From: Eubacteriales bacterium
GTDB taxonomy: Bacteria > Bacillota > Clostridia > Oscillospirales > CAG-272
DNA: 22,205 bases
Reading direction: 5' to 3'
NCBI GenBank assembly: GCA_028709565.1
Contig: JAQVWU010000010.1
Span: 1-22,205 of the forward strand
The notes beneath the pieces were generated by a model. The model was not told the origin of the DNA, ran no database searches, and saw only the letters and a list, made by a program, of their open reading frames with translations. Below are positions 1 through 6,747 of the stretch, piece after piece. A program made the translations under genes and the position numbers. Within the stretch, counting starts at the first letter, position 1. The number at the start of each line of letters is the position of its first letter.

Positions 1-213
1 CGCTCTTCAGATCTTATGATTGACGGAACGGGAATGTGCGGCGGTTGCCGTGTTACGGTGGGCGGTAAAATTAAGTTTGCCTGTATTGACGGACCGGATT
101 TTGACGGTCACCTGGTTGATTATGATGAACTTATAAAACGAAATAAAACATACAGCGTAAGGGAAGCGCAGGACTGCAATTTATTTAAAAAGGAGATGGA
201 ACCGGATGCCTAA
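1..213 (+). CDS. nfnA: NfnA-type flavoprotein subunit (ferredoxin-NADP reductase alpha), C-terminal end only
   Basis: Only the last 70 codons are present; the reading frame is open from base 1, so the gene begins outside the window. The visible part holds the C-terminal end of the DHOD electron-transfer-subunit family: GTGMCGGCRVTVGGK followed by KFACIDGPDFDGHLVDYDE. The two cysteines of CGGC belong to the [2Fe-2S] cluster site of this family. In the NADH-dependent ferredoxin:NADP+ oxidoreductase (Nfn) and the related sulfide dehydrogenase SudAB, this subunit carries FAD and the [2Fe-2S] centre and pairs with the larger subunit encoded next. The stop codon overlaps the start of that next gene by 8 bp, which fits translational coupling and a 1:1 complex. 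PyrK, the dihydroorotate dehydrogenase partner, is the alternative family name, but the neighbour makes Nfn/Sud much more likely. Confidence 0.85.
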   Translation, partial: RSSDLMIDGTGMCGGCRVTVGGKIKFACIDGPDFDGHLVDYDELIKRNKTYSVREAQDCNLFKKEMEPDA

Positions 214-1606
214 CATGCAAAAAAACAAAACGCCCATGCCGGAACAAGATCCTCAAATCAGAAACAAAAACTGGAGCGAAGTAACCTGCGGCTATACGGA
301 GGAGGAAGCTAAAAATGAAGCGCTGCGTTGTCTCGACTGCCGACATAAACCGTGCATAGCCGGATGTCCGGTTGCCGTGAATATACCCGACTTCATCGGG
401 GCGGTTGCGGAGGGTGATTTCAGCGGCGGGTATGATATAATTAAGCAAACGAATGCGCTGCCGGCAATCTGCGGCCGTGTATGCCCCCAGGAGACCCAGT
501 GCGAGGAGAAATGCGTGCGCGCGATAAAGGGCGAGAGCGTCGCTATCGGGCGCCTGGAACGCTTCTGCGCCGATTGGGCAATGGAGCATAACCATAGGGA
601 ACAAATAAAAAGAACCGAGCCGAACGGAATAAAAATTGCGGTTGCGGGGTCGGGTCCCGCAGGGTTGACCTGCGCCGGCGACCTTGCCCTCAAAGGCTAT
701 GATGTAACGGTATTTGAGGCGCTGCATAAAGCCGGGGGCGTTTTGGAATACGGCATCCCCGAATTCCGGCTTCCGAAAGCGATAGTAAAAAGCGAAATCG
801 ATGCCTTGCGCGATTTGGGTGTTAAGATCGAACTCAACACGATAATTGGACGCACAATAACGGTAGACGAGTTATTTGATGAGGGATTCCGGGCTGTGTT
901 TATCGGCAGCGGCGCGGGGTTGCCGTCGTTTATGAACATCCCCGGCGAAAATAGTGTCGGTGTCTATTCGGCAAATGAATATCTTACACGCATTAATCTG
1001 ATGAAAGCCTATCGCGACGATTATGCCACCCCTATCAGAGACAGCCGGATTGCCTCTGTCGTCGGAGGCGGCAATGTGGCGATGGACGCAGCGCGCTGCG
1101 CGAAACGTCTGGGCGCCGAGACAGTTTATGTGATATACAGGCGCAGCGAAGAGGAGATGCCTGCGCGGGCTGAGGAAATTCATCATGCCAAAGAAGAGGG
1201 CATAATATTTATGCTGCTTACCAATCCGGTGGAAATCACAGCCGACGCAGCCGGCGCCGTAGTTTCCATGACCTGTATTAAAATGGAATTGGGTGAACCG
1301 GACAATTCAGGCCGGCGCCGTCCTGTAGAAATTGCCGGTTCTGAGTTTGTATTGGAAACGGATACCGTTATCATCGCTGTGGGGACAAGCCCCAATCCGC
1401 TTATACGCACCACAACACCCGGGCTTGATACCGACAGATGGGGTTGTCTGATCACCTCAGACGGCGTTACAACCTCCCGTGAGGGGGTCTTTGCCGGAGG
1501 TGACGCGGTTACAGGCGCCGCGACGGTTATTATGGCTATGGGCGCAGGTAAACAGGCTGCGGAAAAAATCCATGAATATATAGCCGAAAAAAATATAATA
1601 AAATAA
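206..1606 (+). CDS. gltA: NfnB / GltA-type NADPH flavoprotein subunit (glutamate synthase small-subunit family)
   Basis: A 466-residue protein of the usual length for NfnB, SudA or the NADPH-dependent glutamate synthase small subunit. The N-terminal ferredoxin-like part has two cysteine sets, C42/C45/C50/C54 and C89/C93/C99/C103, for two [4Fe-4S] clusters. An FAD-binding GSGPAGL follows at about residues 148-154 and a second Rossmann motif, VVGGGNVAMDAAR, near 286 for NADP(H). The C-terminal FAGGDAVTGAATVIMAMGAGK is the standard FAD-contacting end. With NfnA it should catalyse electron-bifurcating NADPH formation from NADH and reduced ferredoxin in the cytoplasm. The ATG at 206 has AGGAG at 191-195 and overlaps nfnA. 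No glutamate synthase large subunit is next to it, which favours Nfn over glutamate synthase. Annotation pipelines often label this family gltA. Confidence 0.9.
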   Translation: MPNMQKNKTPMPEQDPQIRNKNWSEVTCGYTEEEAKNEALRCLDCRHKPCIAGCPVAVNIPDFIGAVAEGDFSGGYDIIKQTNALPAICGRVCPQETQCEEKCVRAIKGESVAIGRLERFCADWAMEHNHREQIKRTEPNGIKIAVAGSGPAGLTCAGDLALKGYDVTVFEALHKAGGVLEYGIPEFRLPKAIVKSEIDALRDLGVKIELNTIIGRTITVDELFDEGFRAVFIGSGAGLPSFMNIPGENSVGVYSANEYLTRINLMKAYRDDYATPIRDSRIASVVGGGNVAMDAARCAKRLGAETVYVIYRRSEEEMPARAEEIHHAKEEGIIFMLLTNPVEITADAAGAVVSMTCIKMELGEPDNSGRRRPVEIAGSEFVLETDTVIIAVGTSPNPLIRTTTPGLDTDRWGCLITSDGVTTSREGVFAGGDAVTGAATVIMAMGAGKQAAEKIHEYIAEKNIIK

Positions 1607-1647
1607 AATAAAAGAAACCGCGTCTTTTGTATTAAGGACGCGGTTTC
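1603..1647 (-). terminator. Intrinsic terminator of the GNAT gene, possibly shared with nfnB
   Basis: A perfect 11-bp stem, GAAACCGCGTC at 1614-1624 and GACGCGGTTTC at 1637-1647, encloses a 12-nt loop. Read on the minus strand the stem is followed by a T-rich run (complement of 1603-1613), just after the acetyltransferase stop, so it is a good terminator in that direction. On the plus strand the following bases are not T-rich, so termination of nfnB there would be weaker. Confidence 0.8.
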
Positions 1648-1656
1648 GCCGTCGGT

Positions 1657-2238
1657 TCAGTTCGACATATTTTGTTGTTGTCCGGATGTAAAATCATCTT
1701 TTAATATCGCGTAAATATGATAATCGCAATAGGTTAAAACCATCTTACCCTGACGGATGAGCCCTTCTCTTGTAAAACCGCACTTTTCCAATACTCTGCA
1801 GGACACGATATTGTCTTTAGCGACATCCGACCAGATGCGCTGCAATTCTGTTTTGGTAAAACAAAATCCGAGCACCGCTGCCAGCGCTTCCGCGGAATAT
1901 GAATTACCCCGGTGTTTGTGCGCAATCTTAAACGCAACCTTCGCCATTCTGGCGTTTTCGATATTATAAATAGTAATATCGCCTATGAGTTTGTTGCTTT
2001 CTTTAAGGGCTATGCCCCATAACAATTGTTCTTTGCCGAAATTTTTATGCTGAACCTCTGCAAATATGGTTTTGGTGTTTATTTCGCTGCCGTCTGAGTC
2101 TTTACCCCAACGTTTATATATATCGCTGTCGGAGGTAAATTCAGCCCAATCGTATGCGTCATCCGAAACAATAGGCCTTAAAATTAATCTGTCTGATTTG
2201 AGCGTCGGTATGTTATCATAAAAATCCTTTAACGCCAT
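1657..2238 (-). CDS. GNAT-family N-acetyltransferase (RimJ/RimL type)
   Basis: A 193-residue cytoplasmic protein of the RimJ/RimL-like GNAT group, which transfers acetyl from acetyl-CoA to an amine; the substrate cannot be read from the sequence. The opening LKSDRLILRPIVSDDAYDWAEF is the typical beta1-alpha1 start. Later come GDITIYNIE, KVAFKIAHKHRGNSYSAEALAAVLGFCF (a degenerate acetyl-CoA loop where RGxGxA would be expected) and the closing NIVSCRVLEKCGFTREGLIRQ, the usual GNAT end. The ATG at 2238 is chosen because AAGGAGG lies just upstream; an upstream in-frame start at 2310 would sit only a few bases after the promoter -10 box. It is monocistronic, with its own promoter and terminator. 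Confidence 0.85.
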   Translation of the reverse strand: MALKDFYDNIPTLKSDRLILRPIVSDDAYDWAEFTSDSDIYKRWGKDSDGSEINTKTIFAEVQHKNFGKEQLLWGIALKESNKLIGDITIYNIENARMAKVAFKIAHKHRGNSYSAEALAAVLGFCFTKTELQRIWSDVAKDNIVSCRVLEKCGFTREGLIRQGKMVLTYCDYHIYAILKDDFTSGQQQNMSN

Positions 2239-2316
2239 ATTAACCTCCTTTATCCGAATTGACATTCTGTAAAAACAGTACGAAAAACCGTGCGGTTTAT
2301 ATTGGATCATGTGTTA

Positions 2317-2345
2317 ATTATATAATTATGTTCATCATTTGTCAA
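2317..2345 (-). promoter_or_regulatory. Consensus sigma-A promoter of the GNAT gene
   Basis: On the minus strand TTGACA (2345-2340), a 17-bp spacer and TATAAT (2322-2317) match the vegetative consensus exactly. The start point would be near 2310, giving a leader of about 70 nt. That leader contains a small hairpin, AAACC/GGTTT around 2286-2299. Bases 2346-2470, upstream of this promoter, hold no gene or clear signal apart from a weak 7-bp inverted repeat (2393-2399 with 2420-2426). Confidence 0.85.
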
Positions 2346-2470
2346 GAAAGAATTAATAATAAATATAATAAAAAGAAATCATGAGTTAAACAATCAACGA
2401 TAAACACATGGTATTATGCCGTTGATGCGGATAAATAACCGTGAACCGGAAACGTATCTGTAATATAAAA

Positions 2471-2512
2471 GTTTAAAAAAAGAGCCTTTCCGTCTGTACG
2501 AAAAAGCTCTTT
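2471..2512 (-). terminator. Terminator of the coaX-like/ECF/PHP operon
   Basis: AAAGAGC (2479-2485) pairs with GCTCTTT (2506-2512), with a further imperfect inner stem closing on a CTGT loop. On the minus strand the stem is followed by a T run (complement of 2475-2480). It lies 23 bp after the PHP gene stop and should end the operon transcript. Confidence 0.85.
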
Positions 2513-2535
2513 GATATGTTTTATCGGTTTATGGC

Positions 2536-3216
2536 TTATATATGAAAGTCAAAAATATTATAGCTGCCTCTTTTAAAAGCCTGCGTAAATTCCGATATGT
2601 CGGAAAATAAAACTTCCGATTCAATACCGCATAAACGCAGCCGCTGATCCGAATGCATATCGGATCCGGCAAAAAGTTTCAGACCATAACTTTCGGCATA
2701 CCACTGCGCCCGCTGATTAACAGCGTCGGTCATGCTGGCGTTATATATTTCAACGGCGTCTACGCGGCCGGGATTTAAATGTATCATCGGGATATAACCC
2801 GCTTCACGAAAGGGGTGCGCGTGGACTATAAATGCGCCGTCCGAGCGTGCACGGTCAAGGTATTCATTCAGACTCCAGCTCATGAGGTCGGGATTTGACA
2901 ACAACCACTCTTTGGATAAGCCGTATGTTAAAAAGTCAGCGCCCTGATGTGAATATTCCCAGCCGAAGAAGACGTTAATTCCGAGTTTGTTTCCCTCTAC
3001 AGCCGCGTTATTATAGCCTTCGGTAAACATTTCGACCCGTTTATCCCAGGCTATATCCCTGGGTACGGTGGTGTTTCCGTTAAAAAAGTGGTCGGTTATG
3101 CAGAGCCCCGAATAACCGAGCGAATGATAATACCCGACAAGGTCGGTTCCGTTTATCGCGGAGCACCTTGAGGTTTCCGATGTATGGCAATGAGTTTCAT
3201 ATTTATAAATCGGCAT
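2536..3216 (-). CDS. PHP-domain phosphoesterase
   Basis: A 226-residue cytoplasmic metal-dependent phosphoesterase of the PHP superfamily (polymerase and histidinol phosphatase). The metal-site motifs are all visible: H9xH11 (ETHCHTSE), D42-H43 (CITDHF), E87 (FGWEYS), H132xH134 (VHAHPF) and D186/H188 (GSDMHS). The length fits the small stand-alone PHP proteins, some of which hydrolyse nucleotide or sugar phosphates; the substrate here is unknown. Its ATG directly follows the TAA of the ECF S-component gene with no intervening base, so the two are very likely translated from one message. The association with an ECF transporter and a CoaX relative might point to a vitamin-linked phosphate ester, but that is inference. 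Histidinol phosphatase is less likely because no his gene is nearby. Confidence 0.85.
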   Translation of the reverse strand: MPIYKYETHCHTSETSRCSAINGTDLVGYYHSLGYSGLCITDHFFNGNTTVPRDIAWDKRVEMFTEGYNNAAVEGNKLGINVFFGWEYSHQGADFLTYGLSKEWLLSNPDLMSWSLNEYLDRARSDGAFIVHAHPFREAGYIPMIHLNPGRVDAVEIYNASMTDAVNQRAQWYAESYGLKLFAGSDMHSDQRLRLCGIESEVLFSDISEFTQAFKRGSYNIFDFHI

Positions 3217-3831
3217 TTACACTTTCCTTTTTATGAAGTGGCACACCGTGCTGCTTATCGCGCTACCTGCCAAAAGACATACAACGGCTTCGATAACCGC
3301 GTTGAATGTCAAGAGCACCCCGATTGCCGTTAATACACTGTCCGCGCCCAGAGCCGCTAAAACGGATGATTCCGAACCGAAAAACAGCACAAGCAAACCT
3401 ATGAAAAGCGCTGTGTTGAGAAGTGCTCCCGACAGATTCGCGGCGCCATGGGCTATGAGCTGCTTTTTATCAGCTTTTGACAGAGCCTTAAAGATTAGTG
3501 CCACCAGAATGCCCATTATAATACGCGGTGCCATGCACATAATAAAGGTATAAACGGGATTGATTCCGAACAGTATTGTGCCAAACGGGTCAAATCCGAA
3601 GCATTGTAAAAAGCTGGTCATTCCGAACACGGCACCCAATACCGCCCCGTAACCGACTCCCCCTATAATTGCGCCTAAAGATACGGGCAGTGTCAGAAAG
3701 GTTATCGAAACAACCCCGATTTTTAAATAACCGAGGGGGGTAAATGCCATTATTACGATAATGGCTGAGAGTATTGCGAGCTGAACCATCGAATGTGTCT
3801 TTTTGCGTCTTGCCTGAATAGAGTTTATCAT
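3217..3831 (-). CDS. ECF transporter S component, possibly for pantothenate
   Basis: A 204-residue integral membrane protein with about six hydrophobic segments. It has the features of vitamin-specific S components of energy-coupling factor transporters: an N-terminal MVQLAILSAIIVIMAFTPLGYLKIG, the central FLTLPVSLGAIIGG...GAVLGAVFGMTSFLQC and a positively charged C-terminus. S components bind one vitamin and share the EcfA/A'/T module, which is not in this window. Because the gene before it is a pantothenate-kinase relative, pantothenate is a reasonable guess for the substrate, but the sequence alone does not prove it. The ATG at 3831 is preferred to an in-frame start at 3870 because AAGGAG sits 8 nt upstream of it. 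It is 60 bp downstream of the coaX-like gene and abuts the PHP gene. Confidence 0.85.
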   Translation of the reverse strand: MINSIQARRKKTHSMVQLAILSAIIVIMAFTPLGYLKIGVVSITFLTLPVSLGAIIGGVGYGAVLGAVFGMTSFLQCFGFDPFGTILFGINPVYTFIMCMAPRIIMGILVALIFKALSKADKKQLIAHGAANLSGALLNTALFIGLLVLFFGSESSVLAALGADSVLTAIGVLLTFNAVIEAVVCLLAGSAISSTVCHFIKRKV

Positions 3832-3881
3832 AAAAATTACTCCTTGCTGTCGCCCCTGATTAGGGTGCAACGCATTATATT

Positions 3882-3906
3882 TATAACAGCCTCAGGGCTG
3901 ATTATA
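3882..3906 (-). promoter_or_regulatory. Hairpin at the coaX-like/ECF junction
   Basis: CAGCC (3887-3891) and GGCTG (3896-3900) with a 4-nt loop are extended by TATAA/TTATA with one bulged base. The structure covers the stop codon of the coaX-like gene. No T run follows on the minus strand, so it is unlikely to terminate fully; it could mark an mRNA processing or stability boundary before the transporter gene. Confidence 0.4.
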
Positions 3907-4701
3907 TCGTTTGTATGCTCTGTAGTTTCTGTAATTATGATTGAATATTTTATATAATCCCTTTAATGTAAGCAGGGGTTCGGATTTCATATCGTGTTTG
4001 CAATAGGGAAGGCATATATCCGCCCAAAAACCTGTCGCTATGATATTTAGTTCCCCTGTGTTAAGCTCCATGCTTATTTTATCTATTATACCGTCAATCA
4101 TGCATGCGTGTCCGAAAACCGCGCCGGAATTCATTGAATCAACGGTGTTTTTCCCTAAAACGGATTTTGGTTCCGCGGGATAAATCTGAGGCAATTCCGA
4201 AGTATTCAAAGCCAACGCGTCAAGAGACATGCGCAGACCTGCCGATATAATTACACCGCATAATTCGTTGTTTTTATTGACCGCGGTAAAGGTAGTGGCA
4301 TCGCCGAGATCAATCACCGCGAAAGGCGGCTTGTAAATATCAAATGCGGCTGATGTGTTCGATACGATATCCGCGCCCAGCTGTGTATGATAATCTATTT
4401 TAATGTCCAGCCCCGTTTTTATGCCGGCTTCAACGCATAAAGGCTTTTGACCGGTAAGGGATTGAATCGCTGCCGCAATAACCGCTGTAAGCGCGGGTAC
4501 AACCGATGATATTATTATGTTTTCGGTTTTTGATATATCAATTTCATTGCCTCTGGATTTAAACACGCTGTCAATCAGGACGGCATATTCATTGCTGCAG
4601 CGGCGGATATCGGAGGTCAGCGCCGTATCGTATATTAGTTTATCTCTGTCGAACAAACCGAAGGTAATACGGGAATTTCCGATATTAACGGCCAGTGTCA
4701 T
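3892..4701 (-). CDS. coaX: Type III pantothenate kinase homologue (CoaX-like) with altered active-site motifs
   Basis: A 269-residue protein of CoaX length and overall fold: GNSRITFGLFD near the start, SSVVPALT near 65-72, LGAD at 108-111, IDLGDATTF at 130-138, SAGLRMSLDAL, VLGKNTVDSMNSGAVFG and IATGF at 221-225. CoaX phosphorylates pantothenate at the start of coenzyme A synthesis. Several normally conserved positions differ: N6 stands where DxGN has its phosphate-site Asp, I112 replaces the Arg of GxDR, D134 replaces Thr in DxGTATT, and the ATGG motif reads ATGF. The catalytic-type D111 and D131 remain. It may therefore be weak, specialised or a regulatory paralogue rather than a normal kinase. 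ATG 4701 is chosen because GAGGTG lies 6 nt upstream; a GTG at 4710 is the alternative. It is first in the ECF/PHP operon. Confidence 0.8.
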   Translation of the reverse strand: MTLAVNIGNSRITFGLFDRDKLIYDTALTSDIRRCSNEYAVLIDSVFKSRGNEIDISKTENIIISSVVPALTAVIAAAIQSLTGQKPLCVEAGIKTGLDIKIDYHTQLGADIVSNTSAAFDIYKPPFAVIDLGDATTFTAVNKNNELCGVIISAGLRMSLDALALNTSELPQIYPAEPKSVLGKNTVDSMNSGAVFGHACMIDGIIDKISMELNTGELNIIATGFWADICLPYCKHDMKSEPLLTLKGLYKIFNHNYRNYRAYKRYNQP

Positions 4702-4718
4702 CTTTTTCACCTCGTTCC

Positions 4719-4747
4719 ATTATACAATATTAATAAGACAATGTCAA
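4719..4747 (-). promoter_or_regulatory. Sigma-A promoter of the coaX-like/ECF/PHP operon
   Basis: Minus-strand TTGACA (4747-4742), 17-bp spacer, TATAAT (4724-4719): exact consensus. The predicted start is about 4712, only some 11 nt before the ATG at 4701, so the Shine-Dalgarno lies at the very 5' end of the RNA. Confidence 0.85.
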
Positions 4748-4755
4748 GATTATTA

Positions 4756-4783
4756 TTGACATTGCTGGAACAAACGCTATAAT
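4756..4783 (+). promoter_or_regulatory. Sigma-A promoter of the fucosidase gene
   Basis: TTGACA (4756-4761), 16-bp spacer, TATAAT (4778-4783). It is back to back with the operon promoter on the other strand, the two -35 boxes being 8 bp apart, so a single bound protein could affect both. The leader would be about 53 nt. Confidence 0.85.
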
Positions 4784-4842
4784 ATATTAGTAATAAAGCT
4801 GAAACCGAAAGAATTCTAAAATCAAAGGAGGATTAGACTGTA

Positions 4843-5796
4843 ATGAACAATAAACAATGGTTCCGTGAAGCCGGTTACGGTATGATGATACACTGGGGTC
4901 TGTATGCGCTCATCGGCGGAGAATGGAGAGGACGGCGCATGGATTATATCGGGGAATGGTCTCAGTCATATTTCCGGATTCCCAATGAAACCTACGGAAA
5001 ACTCGCGGGCGCCTTTAATCCGATTGAATTCCGCGCGGAAGACTGGGTTACCCTTGCCCGGGACAGCGGCATGAAGTATATGGTGGTAACCTCAAAACAT
5101 CACGACGGTTTTGCGCTGTTTCGGTCGGCAGCGGACGCATATAACATATGTGACGCCACACCGTTCGGCCGGGATGTAATAGCGGAGCTTGCGGAAGCTT
5201 GTTATAAGCACGGCATTAAATTAGGATTGTATTATTCTCAGGATCTTGACTGGCATGAACCTGACGGAGGCGGATATACACGCGGTCATACCAATGCCGG
5301 CATGAGCTGGACCAATGACTGGGATTATCCGGATAATGACAATAAAGATTATACCCGCTGTTACGAATCGAAGATAAAACCCCAGCTGAAGGAAATCCTT
5401 ACCAATTACGGTGACCTGTGCCTTATCTGGTTTGATACCCCGGCGACCCTTACTGAAATACAGAGCCGGGAGTTATATGATATGGTAAAACACTATCAGC
5501 CCGATTGCCTGGTTAATTCGCGTTTGGGCAACAAGCTCGGCGATTACAGATCATGGGGTGATAATGAGATACCCGACGAGTATATGCATGACGGCTTATA
5601 TGAAAGTCCTGCAACCTTAAACAGGACCTGGGGGTATAAGGCATTTGATGTCGAATGGAAACAGGCAGACGAGGTTCGGCGCATACGCCGTCATTTAAAT
5701 GAACGCGGCATCAATTATCTTTTAAATGTCGGACCCGATCATCTGGGCAGAATCCCCGCGCCCGCGTGTGATATTCTCAGGGCTACCAAAGATTAA
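4843..5796 (+). CDS. Alpha-L-fucosidase, GH29 family, short cytoplasmic form
   Basis: A 317-residue glycoside hydrolase of family 29, which removes alpha-linked L-fucose with retention of configuration. Family marks: FGxxxHWGLY-like GMMIHWGLYAL at 13-23, YMVVTSKHHDGFALF at 79-93 (the H86-H87 substrate-binding pair), LGLYYSQDLDW at 127-137, and LIWFDTP at 194-200, where D198 is the likely nucleophile. NYLLNVGPDHLGRIP near the end is the usual closing motif of the barrel. Many GH29 enzymes have 400-500 residues with a C-terminal beta domain; this one ends with the barrel. It lacks a signal peptide, so it should act on imported fucosyl-oligosaccharides. The ATG at 4843 has AAGGAGG 11 nt upstream. 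It stands alone between its promoter and a strong terminator. Confidence 0.9.
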   Translation: MNNKQWFREAGYGMMIHWGLYALIGGEWRGRRMDYIGEWSQSYFRIPNETYGKLAGAFNPIEFRAEDWVTLARDSGMKYMVVTSKHHDGFALFRSAADAYNICDATPFGRDVIAELAEACYKHGIKLGLYYSQDLDWHEPDGGGYTRGHTNAGMSWTNDWDYPDNDNKDYTRCYESKIKPQLKEILTNYGDLCLIWFDTPATLTEIQSRELYDMVKHYQPDCLVNSRLGNKLGDYRSWGDNEIPDEYMHDGLYESPATLNRTWGYKAFDVEWKQADEVRRIRRHLNERGINYLLNVGPDHLGRIPAPACDILRATKD

Positions 5797-5848
5797 TAAA
5801 AAACATTCAGGGACGATTAATGCTTGTCCCTGAATGTTTTTTATTAAT
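5792..5848. terminator. Bidirectional terminator between fucosidase and sigG
   Basis: A perfect 23-bp inverted repeat, 5792-5814 and 5826-5848, with an 11-nt loop. The GC core is CATTCAGGGAC/GTCCCTGAATG, flanked by six A on the left and six T on the right, so each strand reads as a stem followed by T6. The left arm contains the fucosidase stop codon (5794-5796). It serves both convergent genes. Confidence 0.95.
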
Positions 5849-5857
5849 TGTTATATA

Positions 5858-6649
5858 CTAAAGTTGCTTTCTGATTCTTTCAAGCGCTCCTTTTTCCAGT
5901 CGTGATACCTGCGCCTGCGATATGCCGATTTCTTCGGCAATTTCCATTTGTGTACGTCCGCGGAAAAATCGCATGTCTATAATAGATCGTTCACGGTCAT
6001 TAAGCTTTTTTAATGCCTCTTTTAACGCGATATCCTCAATCCAGGTTTCGTCGGTATTTTGTGTGTCGCTGATCTGGTCCATGACATATATCGAATCCGA
6101 AGAACCGTCGTTCCATACGGGATCAAATAACGATATGGGCTCTATTATTGCTTCGAGCGCATCATTGACCTCTTCGACGGTCCCTGTTGTACCGTTGTCA
6201 TTCAGATGTTTTACTATCTCCTCAATGGTAGGGTCACGCCCCAGTGTACGGGACAACAATTCTCTTGCCGAAAGCGCCCGGTAGGCCAGATCTCGAACCG
6301 AACGGCTTACGCGTATGGAGTTATTGTCACGCAGATATCGGCGTATTTCCCCAATTATCATAGGTACCGCGTATGTGGAGAATTTAACGTCGAGATCGGT
6401 GTTGAAATTATCAATGGCTTTAATAAGACCTATGCATCCGACCTGGAACAGATCATCTGAATTTTCACCTCGGTTTATAAAACGCTGTATAATGCTCAAT
6501 ACCAGCCGCAGATTGCCGTCAATCAATTTTCTACGTGCTTCGGTATCGCCGACCTTGGTCCGCAGCAGCAGTTCACGTTTCTCTTCGGCGGTTAATGTGG
6601 CAAGTTTCGAAGTATTTACTCCGCAAATTTCGACTTTGTTATAATACAA
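5858..6649 (-). CDS. sigG: RNA polymerase sigma-G factor (late forespore)
   Basis: A 263-residue sigma-70-family factor. The N-terminal NKVEICGVNTSKLATLTAEEK is the hallmark opening of SigG. Region 2 follows with QVGCIGLIKAIDNFN and KFSTYAVPMIIGEIRRYLRD, then region 3 (SIRVSRSVRDLAYRAL) and region 4 with the helix-turn-helix TQMEIAEEIGISQAQVSRLEK near the end. SigG drives late forespore genes after engulfment, under the control of SigF. The start is TTG at 6649: it aligns with the family N-terminus and has GGGGAGG 8 nt upstream. Unlike Bacillus and many Clostridia, spoIIGA-sigE is not upstream; a secreted-protein gene is, with no clear terminator between. The leader carries a Shine-Dalgarno-masking inverted repeat and a sigma-F-like promoter, listed separately. 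Confidence 0.97.
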   Translation of the reverse strand: MYYNKVEICGVNTSKLATLTAEEKRELLLRTKVGDTEARRKLIDGNLRLVLSIIQRFINRGENSDDLFQVGCIGLIKAIDNFNTDLDVKFSTYAVPMIIGEIRRYLRDNNSIRVSRSVRDLAYRALSARELLSRTLGRDPTIEEIVKHLNDNGTTGTVEEVNDALEAIIEPISLFDPVWNDGSSDSIYVMDQISDTQNTDETWIEDIALKEALKKLNDRERSIIDMRFFRGRTQMEIAEEIGISQAQVSRLEKGALERIRKQL

Positions 6650-6655
6650 TTACAA

Positions 6656-6707
6656 AACCTCCCCGCTTGTACAATACATTAAAAGTATTGCCACAGACGG
6701 GGAGGTT
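6656..6707 (-). promoter_or_regulatory. Inverted repeat masking the sigG ribosome-binding site
   Basis: Read on the minus strand, AACCTCCCCG (6707-6698) can pair over 10 bp with CGGGGAGGTT (6665-6656), which contains the whole Shine-Dalgarno. Inside are a second 6-bp stem, CAATAC (6690-6685) with GTATTG (6677-6672), and a 7-nt loop. RNA read through from the gene upstream would fold and hide the site. It could instead be a terminator of that gene, but only four T follow the stem. Confidence 0.75.
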
Positions 6708-6712
6708 ATACA
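6683..6712 (-). promoter_or_regulatory. Sigma-F-type promoter of sigG
   Basis: Minus strand: TGTATA (6712-6707), a 14-bp spacer and GGCAATACTT (6692-6683). The -10 matches the Bacillus sigma-F pattern GGnRAnAnTW at every position and the -35 matches WGCATA at 5 of 6; the spacer is about one base shorter than I recall for Bacillus. The start point would be near 6676, inside the masking hairpin and past its blocking arm. Confidence 0.55.
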
Positions 6713-6747
6713 TTTTTAAATTACGATGATATTGCGCAACCTGTTGT

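Noticed and set aside
185..727. Long open frames antisense to nfnB, and many similar ones across the window
   Set aside because: They lie opposite strongly conserved genes, have no family motifs and no ribosome-binding sites; they follow from codon bias on the coding strand.
6656..6707. The sigG leader inverted repeat as a plain terminator
   Set aside because: Only four T follow the stem, the right arm is the Shine-Dalgarno itself, and the repeat overlaps a sigma-F promoter match. A partial terminator role cannot be excluded.
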